From: JAXGVG01 sp040773965
GTDB taxonomy: Bacteria > Pseudomonadota > Alphaproteobacteria > UBA9219
Reading direction: 5' to 3'
NCBI GenBank assembly: GCA_040773965.1
Contig: JAXGVG010000020.1
Location: forward strand, 1-18,932
Length of the DNA stretch: 18,932 nt
Position numbers and translations under genes: made by a program. Below, in pieces: positions 13,360-18,932 of this stretch; position 1 is the stretch's first letter, and each line of letters opens with the position of its first letter. The notes under the pieces were generated by a model, which saw only the letters and a list, made by a program, of their open reading frames with translations, had not been told where the DNA came from and ran no database searches.

Positions 13360-14340
13360 CTAGCCTTCCAGCCCCATCATTTCCCGCACGCGCCGGGCGA
13401 CAAGCTCGAGGTCGTTCAGCGGCTGATAGCTCCATTGCTCCAGCTTGCCCGTAAAAGGCCGCGTCAGGCCGTCGTCGCGCAGGGCCTGATGAAAGCGCCG
13501 GAATTTGTCCGAACCGCCGGGTATCTCTACCACATGAACCGGTTTGCCCATCGTGCAGGCTTCCGAAACCATGTTCACGGAATCCGGAGTCACGATGAAC
13601 GAGTCCGCCAGCCCCAGCATGCCATAGTAGGGATTGTATCCCTTCCCGTCCCACACATAGCTGGGCACGTCCTTCAACCCTTCCGTCAGGATGGCAAGAT
13701 TGTCGTCGCCGGTACGCCGCGATGGCGTGACCAGAAGACTTCCGCCCGTTTCCTTCGCCACGGCATTCAGTTGCGCCACAAACGGCGTCATCTCGCGCGG
13801 CGTCAGCGTATAGACCGCGTTGCTCCCGCCGATCAGCACGGCGATATAGGGCCGAGGCAAATCCTTGACGGCGGGAAGGAACTTTTCCGTCTCCTTGCGC
13901 AACATCTCCGGCGTGATGCGGTGGAGCGCGCCTTTTGTGGTCATCACGTTCGGCCCCGTCAGGTTGTCGTGACGGGGGATAACCACAAGATCGAAACGCG
14001 ATGGATCGATAACCGGATTCTGAAGTTGCACCGTAAACGTGCGTCTGGCCCCGTTGCGCATCGTCATGCGCCGCACATGAAGCGCGGCCGGCACGCTATG
14101 CCGTCCCGTGGCTATCAAAAGGTCCGGCCAGGGAGGTTTTATGGGATCGCCTTCGGCGCTGAACGCCCACTTTAACCCGTGCCTTAAAAAAGGGGTCAAT
14201 TGACGCCATGGCGATCTTAACCTTATCCGTTTGACAACCGCCTGCAATCCAAGGGCTTCGGCCAGCCCAAGGCACTGATTTTCCATGCCCGCCTTGCCGT
14301 CGGTAACGACCCAGCATGTCACTTGGCTCTTGCTCAACAT
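13360..14340 (-). CDS. ELM1-family protein (mitochondrial fission ELM1-like)
   Basis: A 326-aa protein of the ELM1 family, found in alphaproteobacteria and plant mitochondria; it has a glycosyltransferase-B-like appearance. Recognisable segments are CWVVTDGKAGMENQCLGLAEAL at the N-terminus, PPWPDLLIATGRHS at about residues 69-82, VIPRHDNLTGPNVM, IAVLIGGSNAVYTL, the serine/threonine-rich LLVTPSRRT and DSFIVTPDSVNMVSEA. Bacterial function is not established; involvement in cell-surface glycan or lipid metabolism has been considered. ATG 14340 is preferred because GGAGGA lies ten bases upstream; an in-frame ATG at 14358 would add six residues but has no ribosome site. It is divergent from the Lrp-type gene. 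Confidence 0.88.
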   Translation of the reverse strand: MLSKSQVTCWVVTDGKAGMENQCLGLAEALGLQAVVKRIRLRSPWRQLTPFLRHGLKWAFSAEGDPIKPPWPDLLIATGRHSVPAALHVRRMTMRNGARRTFTVQLQNPVIDPSRFDLVVIPRHDNLTGPNVMTTKGALHRITPEMLRKETEKFLPAVKDLPRPYIAVLIGGSNAVYTLTPREMTPFVAQLNAVAKETGGSLLVTPSRRTGDDNLAILTEGLKDVPSYVWDGKGYNPYYGMLGLADSFIVTPDSVNMVSEACTMGKPVHVVEIPGGSDKFRRFHQALRDDGLTRPFTGKLEQWSYQPLNDLELVARRVREMMGLEG

Positions 14341-14387
14341 CCCGCTACTATCCTCCATGGGCCATTAAACCAGCATACGGGACAGGC

Positions 14388-14894
14388 ATGAAGCACGTCA
14401 AACTCGATCGCATCGACCTGAAAATTTTGCGCGAACTTCAGAAGGATGGACGAATGACCAACGTCGATCTGGCAAGACGTGTCGGCATTTCCGCGCCTCC
14501 TTGCCTGCGGCGCGTCCGCGCGCTGGAGAAAGCCGGTTACATCAAAGGGTATTACGCCGACATCGCCGCCGAAAAGCTTGGCTTTGGCCTGACCGTTTTC
14601 ATCAACGTCGAACTGGCCAACCACTCTGAAGCCGACGTCGCCAATTTCATCAAAACCGTCGACTCGTGGCCGCAGGTCCGCGCGTGTTATTTATTGACCG
14701 GCGAAACCGACTTTCTTTTGAAAGTTGTCGCGGAAGACTGGGAATCGTTCCAGAAGTTTCTCACCACGCAGCTCAGCGCCACGCCCAACGTCCACCGCCT
14801 CAAATCCGCCCCCGCCATGCAACGCACCAAATATGAGCCGGGAGTGCCCATCGAGGATAAAGGCACAAACGGCGATAAAGAGGCGAAAATCTAG
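14388..14894 (+). CDS. Lrp/AsnC-family transcriptional regulator
   Basis: A 168-aa regulator. Residues 1-60 form the AsnC-type helix-turn-helix: KLDRIDLKILRELQKDGRM, then NVDLARRVGISAPPCLRRVRALEKAGYIKGYYA. Residues about 68-145 form the RAM effector domain, with LTVFINVEL and CYLLTGETDFLLKVVAED matching the usual G-x-x-D effector loop. ATG 14388 is used because MKHVKLDRID aligns with family N-termini; the frame's upstream extension to 14316 overlaps the divergent gene and is unlikely. The likely ligand is an amino acid. Its target may be the adjacent ELM1 or hpnN genes, but the sequence does not show this. Confidence 0.9.
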   Translation: MKHVKLDRIDLKILRELQKDGRMTNVDLARRVGISAPPCLRRVRALEKAGYIKGYYADIAAEKLGFGLTVFINVELANHSEADVANFIKTVDSWPQVRACYLLTGETDFLLKVVAEDWESFQKFLTTQLSATPNVHRLKSAPAMQRTKYEPGVPIEDKGTNGDKEAKI

Positions 14895-14967
14895 TTTTTT
14901 TCTACTTTCCCAATTCAACGGCCGTATAGATTTGCGGCCTCAACAATTCCCCCTCGAGGAGCCCGCC

Positions 14968-17547
14968 TTGCTTACCCGAACGATCGTCCAACTCGTTGAC
15001 TTTAGCCGGCGTTTCTCCTTGTTGGTTGCCCTTCTCGGGCTGGCCGCGAGCGCGGTTCTGGGGTGGTACGTCGCCACGCACTTCAAGATCAACACGGACG
15101 TCAACCAGTTGCTGGCCGAAGACCTCGACTGGCGCGAACGCGAGGCCGAGCTGGAAAAGGCCTTTCCCCAAAAGGTGGACCGTCTGATCGTCGTGATCGA
15201 CGGCGGCACGCCCGACGACGCCGAAAACGCGGCGGCGGCGCTGGCCGAAAAAATGGGCGAACAGCCCGCGCTGTTCAAAAACGTGATACGCCCTGACAAT
15301 ATTCCCTTTTTCCGCAAAAACGGTTTTCTTTACCTCGACCCTGTCGAGCTCAACAGCATCCTCGAGGTCCTCGTTCAGGCGCAACCGCTCTTGGGCTCGC
15401 TGGCCAAAGACCCCTCGCTGCGCGGCCTTTTCGGCACGCTGCAGCTGGTGGTGGACGGCCTGAAACGCGGCGACGTCGAATACAAAAGCCTCGACCAGCC
15501 TTTCACCATACTGGCCGAAAGCATGGAATCCGTTCTCGCCGGAAAGGACAAACAGCTGCCCTGGCGCGCCATGATGATGGATCATGCGCCCACCTTGCGC
15601 GATTTGCGCAAGTTCATCACGACGCAGCCCGTGCTCGACTATAAAGCCCTCTCGCCCGGCGCGGTGCCCGGCAAGGCCATCCGCGCCATGGCGCAGGAAA
15701 TGAACCTGACGCCGGAGAACGGCGTCCGCGTCCGCCTGACGGGATCCGTCGCGCTGAACGATGAGGAATTCGCCAGCGTCGCGAGCGGCACCACGTTCGC
15801 CTCGATCCTTTCGGTTACGCTCGTATTGCTTATTCTGTATCTGGCGCTGCATTCCTTCAGACTTATCCTGCCCATTCTATTGACTCTCGGCGCGGGCCTG
15901 ATCGCGACGACGGCGTTCGCGATGGCGGCCGTGGGCTCGCTGAACCTGATATCCGTCGCCTTCGCCATCATGTTCGTCGGTATCGCCGTGGATTTCGGCA
16001 TCCAGTTCGGCGTGCGCTTTCGCGACCAGCATCATCAGGAGCCGGACAGCTCCAAAGCCATGTTGAACACGGCGCGGATCGTCGCCCAGCCTTTGGCGCT
16101 GGCCGCAGGATCGACGGCCGTGGGATTCCTAGCCTTCACGCCGACGGATTACCGGGGCGTGGCGGAACTCGGCCTGATCGCGGGCGCAGGAATGCTTATC
16201 GCCTTTTTCCTTTACATCACGCTGTTCCCCGCCCTATTGGCGATTTTCCGTCCCCCCGCCGAGCCCGAAGCCATCGGCTTTCCCTGGGCCGCGCCGATCG
16301 ACGACTTTTTCGCAAGACACCGCCGCAAGGTCCTCGGAGGCGCGGCGCTGCTGGCCGTCCTCGGTCTGTTCGCCGCCATTCATCTGCGCTTCGACTTCGA
16401 TCCGCTGAATCTGAAGGACCCCAAAATGGAATCGGTGTCCACGTTGTTCGAGCTGATGCGGACCGATCCCGAAGCCGTTCCTCCCATCGAGATTCTTGAA
16501 CCGTCGCTAACCAAAGCCGAAGACGTCGCCAAACAAATCGGTGCGCTGCCTAAAAATATCGTGCGCGACGCGCGGACGCTCGCCAGCTTCGTGCCGGAGG
16601 ATCAGGACCAAAAACTCGCCATGCTGGACGACGCCAATTTTCTTCTGGCCCCTACCCTTAACCCTCCTTCCGTCGATGCGCCGCCAAGCGACGAGGAAAT
16701 TTACGAGACGTTCCGTAAAACGTCCGAAGCATTGCGCAGCCTTGGCGAAGACCGCGCCTCGGCGCAGCGGCTTGCAAACGCGCTCGACGACGTCGTCAAA
16801 CGCCACGACCACGACCTTCTTTCGCGCCTACATATGGTTTTCATAAGCGGTCTGGAAACGCAGATGGCCTCCATCCGCGAGCTTCTTTCGGCCCGGCGCG
16901 TCACTCTTGAGGACATCACGGACGACTTGAAACGCGACTGGCTCGCGCCGGACGGCCGCGCCAAAATCGAGGTCTATCCCGCAAGCGATAGCCGCGATCC
17001 GCACACGCTTTCCGCCTTTACCGAAGCGGTGATGAGAATCGCTCCCCAAGCTTCCGGATCGCCGGTTTCGATTCAGGAATCGGGAAAAACCATTACCAAA
17101 GCGTTTACGAAAGCCGGGTTCTTCGCGGTGCTCGCCGTCGCATTTCTTTCATGGCTAATTTTGCGAAGTGTTGCCGATGTGGCACGCCTGATTGCGCCGC
17201 TAATTCTTGCCGGAATCTTAACGCTGGCAACGATGGTTATAATTTGTTTACCGCTGAATTTCGCCAATATCATCGCTTTGCCGTTGCTTTTGAGTCTTGG
17301 CGTCTCTTACGCGATCTATTTTGTTAGCGCTTGGTACACAGGTATTACGAATCCGTTACAATCGAGCATGGCTCGAGCCGTCTTGTTCAGTGCGGCGACG
17401 GCTTTGGTAGCCTTTGGCAGTCTTTCGTTTTCCGGGCACCCGGGTACGAGCGGCATAGGTGAATTGTTAACGGTTGCTCTGATATATTCGCTGCTATGCA
17501 CATTCGTGGTCCTTCCGGCCTTGCTTGGGCGGTCACGTTTGAGTTAA
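14968..17547 (+). CDS. hpnN: HpnN-like RND/MMPL-family hopanoid or lipid transporter
   Basis: An 859-aa inner-membrane protein of the HpnN family, which moves hopanoids to the outer membrane. There is one N-terminal helix (about 14-33: FSLLVALLGLAASAVLGWY), a periplasmic domain beginning FKINTDVNQLL, and a five-helix block at about 274-425. That block includes GIAVDFGIQFGVRFRD, the RND/MMPL core signature. A seventh helix near 455-475, a second periplasmic domain and a second helix block at about 715-855 follow. The start is TTG 14968, with GAGGAG six bases upstream; it aligns with the family start M/L-LTRTIVQLVDF. The upstream extension to 14725 overlaps the Lrp gene and is rejected. It is followed 54 bases later by mlaA, a common partnership in outer-membrane lipid traffic. 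Confidence 0.88.
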   Translation: MLTRTIVQLVDFSRRFSLLVALLGLAASAVLGWYVATHFKINTDVNQLLAEDLDWREREAELEKAFPQKVDRLIVVIDGGTPDDAENAAAALAEKMGEQPALFKNVIRPDNIPFFRKNGFLYLDPVELNSILEVLVQAQPLLGSLAKDPSLRGLFGTLQLVVDGLKRGDVEYKSLDQPFTILAESMESVLAGKDKQLPWRAMMMDHAPTLRDLRKFITTQPVLDYKALSPGAVPGKAIRAMAQEMNLTPENGVRVRLTGSVALNDEEFASVASGTTFASILSVTLVLLILYLALHSFRLILPILLTLGAGLIATTAFAMAAVGSLNLISVAFAIMFVGIAVDFGIQFGVRFRDQHHQEPDSSKAMLNTARIVAQPLALAAGSTAVGFLAFTPTDYRGVAELGLIAGAGMLIAFFLYITLFPALLAIFRPPAEPEAIGFPWAAPIDDFFARHRRKVLGGAALLAVLGLFAAIHLRFDFDPLNLKDPKMESVSTLFELMRTDPEAVPPIEILEPSLTKAEDVAKQIGALPKNIVRDARTLASFVPEDQDQKLAMLDDANFLLAPTLNPPSVDAPPSDEEIYETFRKTSEALRSLGEDRASAQRLANALDDVVKRHDHDLLSRLHMVFISGLETQMASIRELLSARRVTLEDITDDLKRDWLAPDGRAKIEVYPASDSRDPHTLSAFTEAVMRIAPQASGSPVSIQESGKTITKAFTKAGFFAVLAVAFLSWLILRSVADVARLIAPLILAGILTLATMVIICLPLNFANIIALPLLLSLGVSYAIYFVSAWYTGITNPLQSSMARAVLFSAATALVAFGSLSFSGHPGTSGIGELLTVALIYSLLCTFVVLPALLGRSRLS

Positions 17548-17601
17548 GTTCTAGGTAGACGCGAATCCGCAACCCCACCTGCTCACAGTCCTGAGGATAC
17601 C

Positions 17602-18396
17602 ATGTTTAATCGTCGCCATTTTGTCCTGACTCTCGCGTTGTCCGCTTTGCTGACGTTTTCGGCGTGTTCATCGCTGCCCCAGACGCCCGCCGAACAAGCG
17701 GAGTACAAGACGAACAATGATCCGTTTGAACCTGTCAATCGTGTCGTTTTCGATGTCAATGATTTCCTTGATCGTTTGCTTCTCCGCCCCTTGGCCGAGT
17801 TGTACCGCATCACCGTTCCGCCTCCGCTGCGTGACCGGATCGCGGGAATTGTAAAGAACATGACCGAACCGGTTGTCTTCGCCAACAACGTCCTGCAGGG
17901 TGAACTGACGAAAGCCGGCAGAACGGCCGCCCGCTTCCTGACGAACACCACCGCTGGTGTCGGCGGTATGTTCGAAGTGGCGAACGGCCTCGGCTTCCCC
18001 CGCCAGTCCGGCGACTTCGGCCAGACTCTCTATACATGGGGCTTCACGAGCGGTCCGTACCTCGTGCTTCCCCTGTTCGGGCCTTCGACCATCCGCGAAG
18101 CGATCGGTTTGGGCGTCGACTCCTTCATGTCGCCATGGAAATACCTGGTGGCCCTGGGCGACGACGGCACCTACCTTCGCTTCATGGTTGCCGATACGAC
18201 GGCCAGCGCGTTGGTCAAGCGCGAAGAGAATATCGAACCGCTTGATACGTTGCGCGAAGGTTCGCTCGACTTCTACGCCCAGATGCGCAGCGTCTATCGC
18301 CAGCATCGCGCGAAGGAACTGGGTGAGCCCCTGCCGAGCGATATGCCGGTCTACGAAGATTTCGAGTCCAGCCAGATCGCGCCCATCGTCCACTAA
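17602..18396 (+). CDS. mlaA: MlaA (VacJ) outer-membrane lipoprotein
   Basis: MlaA sits in the outer membrane and removes phospholipids from its outer leaflet for return through the Mla system. The 264-aa protein has a lipoprotein signal with lipobox FSA-C22, then the family signature NDPFEPVNRVVFDVND (about residues 39-54). The typical core follows: LAELYRITVPPPLRDRIAGIVKN, then GGMFEVANGLGFPRQSGDFGQTLYTWG and GPYLVLPLFGPSTIREA. Length is normal. ATG 17602 is preceded by TGAGGA. The gene follows hpnN and ends before a strong terminator, so the two may form one operon. No mlaC/hpnM gene lies between or after them in the window. Confidence 0.95.
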   Translation: MFNRRHFVLTLALSALLTFSACSSLPQTPAEQAEYKTNNDPFEPVNRVVFDVNDFLDRLLLRPLAELYRITVPPPLRDRIAGIVKNMTEPVVFANNVLQGELTKAGRTAARFLTNTTAGVGGMFEVANGLGFPRQSGDFGQTLYTWGFTSGPYLVLPLFGPSTIREAIGLGVDSFMSPWKYLVALGDDGTYLRFMVADTTASALVKREENIEPLDTLREGSLDFYAQMRSVYRQHRAKELGEPLPSDMPVYEDFESSQIAPIVH

Positions 18397-18417
18397 ACAA
18401 ACCTTTCTCTCCTCAAG

Positions 18418-18448
18418 AAACCCTCCCCCTCGCGGGGAGGGTTTTTTT
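18418..18448 (+). terminator. Rho-independent terminator after mlaA
   Basis: CCCTCCCC (18421-18428) pairs perfectly with GGGGAGGG (18434-18441) across a five-base loop and is followed by seven T residues. It lies 22 bases after the mlaA stop. Confidence 0.93.
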
Positions 18449-18500
18449 CTGTAATAAAGAAGGCCCGACAGGTTGTTTCCAGATAAGAATAAACAAGATA

Positions 18501-18668
18501 CGTAGCGTCATCCCCGCGATCCGTCTACGCTGCTGCGCAGCTTCGCCGGACCTGGCGCCAGACCCGGCGAAGTCCGACGTGTCCGCCGAAGCGTATAACG
18601 CGAAGGCGGAAGGACGAAGACGGGAGGCGGGCATCCATCTTGTTGAATGAAAAATGGATTCCCGACAG
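18501..18668. repeat. Composite nested palindromic repeat
   Basis: Several inverted repeats are stacked here: CGTAG/CTACG arms (18501-18529), GCTGCGCAGC (18532-18541), CTTCGCCGG/CCGGCGAAG (18541-18572) around CTGGCGCCAG (18552-18561), the TCCGCC/GGCGGA palindrome, and ATCCAT/ATGGAT arms (about 18632-18658). GTCATCCCCGC near the left and GGCGGGCATCC near the right resemble the ends of common dispersed intergenic repeats. No coding function is supported. Confidence 0.6.
18582..18610. repeat. Palindromic element, copy 2
   Basis: TCCGCC-GAA-GCG-TATAA-CGC-GAA-GGCGGA: a symmetric 29-bp palindrome with the same outer arms and a matching three-base symmetric internal loop as the element at 13231-13277. 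Confidence 0.6.
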
Positions 18669-18673
18669 CCTGT

Positions 18674-18932
18674 CTAGCCCCGAAGCAGCCCGAACCACTT
18701 CTCACAGGCGAGCAATTCCTGCCGGATGGATTTACGGCGCGATTGCGTGACGGGATCGTCGCCCCACTCGGCGCGCTGATGGTTAGCATCCAGTTCCGCC
18801 GCCTCGAAAATATCGCCGGCGTTGCGCGCGCCTTCCGTCAGCGCAAGCCCCAGAACAAGCGATCCGGTCGTATCGACGGCGCTGCCCAGCCCGGCCAGAA
18901 AAAAACGGTCGTAGGCCTGAACGGCGTTTTGA
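18674..18932 (-). CDS. ATP12-family F1-ATPase assembly chaperone, C-terminal part (runs off right edge)
   Basis: The minus-strand frame is open from the window edge to a TAG at 18674, giving the last 86 residues. Recognisable ATP12 features are the segment AYDRFFLAGLGSAVDTTGSL, LVLGLALTEGARNAGDIFEAAELD, and HQRAEWGDDPVTQSRR, where the W-G-x-D motif is characteristic. The ending ELLACEKWFGLLRG is also typical. ATP12 proteins assist assembly of the F1 ATP synthase alpha subunit in mitochondria and occur in alphaproteobacteria, which supports the taxonomic reading of the window. The N-terminal half is outside. Confidence 0.85.
   Translation of the reverse strand, partial: QNAVQAYDRFFLAGLGSAVDTTGSLVLGLALTEGARNAGDIFEAAELDANHQRAEWGDDPVTQSRRKSIRQELLACEKWFGLLRG

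Noticed and set aside
14725..14967. N-terminal extension of hpnN by 81 residues
   Set aside because: The extension is antisense-free but overlaps the Lrp gene in another frame and is basic and serine-rich, unlike HpnN; the TTG at 14968 has a good ribosome site and aligns with the family start.

Overview
The window looks like a chromosomal segment of a facultatively anaerobic, moderately GC-rich alphaproteobacterium. An ELM1-family gene and an ATP12-type chaperone gene (both families shared with mitochondria), a hopanoid-type HpnN transporter next to MlaA, and a cluster of GANTC sites all point that way. I cannot name the genus. Several intergenic palindromic repeats and one broken gene suggest a genome with decaying or mobile intergenic DNA.

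Layout. The minus strand carries the start of nrdD (1-372, running off the left edge), then the ubiT-ubiU-ubiV operon for O2-independent ubiquinone hydroxylation (3540 down to 904). ubiV has an in-frame TGA and UbiU lacks one expected Fe-S ligand cysteine. Divergent from ubiT is a 512-aa regulator (3712-5250) that joins a nitrate/nitrite-sensing-like (NIT) region to a Crp/Fnr module. Its recognition helix carries the FNR-type E-x-x-S-R motif, and FNR-type boxes lie in front of both ubiT and nrdD. A two-domain Rid/chorismatase-like protein and two tandem 2-oxoglutarate/Fe(II) oxygenases follow on the plus strand.

The most striking block is a seven-gene minus-strand operon (12451 down to 8362): a secreted CPHC thioredoxin-like protein, a CcdA/DsbD-like membrane protein, a DUF134 regulator, a NifX/NifB-type small protein, two MinD-like ATPases with inserted 2x[4Fe-4S] ferredoxin segments, and a second NifX/NifB-type protein. 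The cytosolic part resembles the orange protein (ORP) clusters of strict anaerobes. Here it is coupled to a predicted periplasmic thiol relay and bracketed by a direct repeat of the neighbouring oxygenase gene's 3' end, a likely footprint of its arrival.

The right third is ordinary alphaproteobacterial housekeeping: tRNA-Ser(GCU) with a decayed partial copy beside it, ELM1, an Lrp/AsnC regulator, hpnN and mlaA with a strong terminator, a nested palindromic repeat, and the 3' end of an ATP12-family gene.

Functionally, nrdD (anaerobic dNTP synthesis), ubiTUV (anaerobic quinone) and the ORP-like operon form an anoxic-growth set. The NIT-Crp/Fnr protein is the best local candidate for controlling at least the first two. 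All functional calls rest on motif and family recognition by eye; no database search was run.
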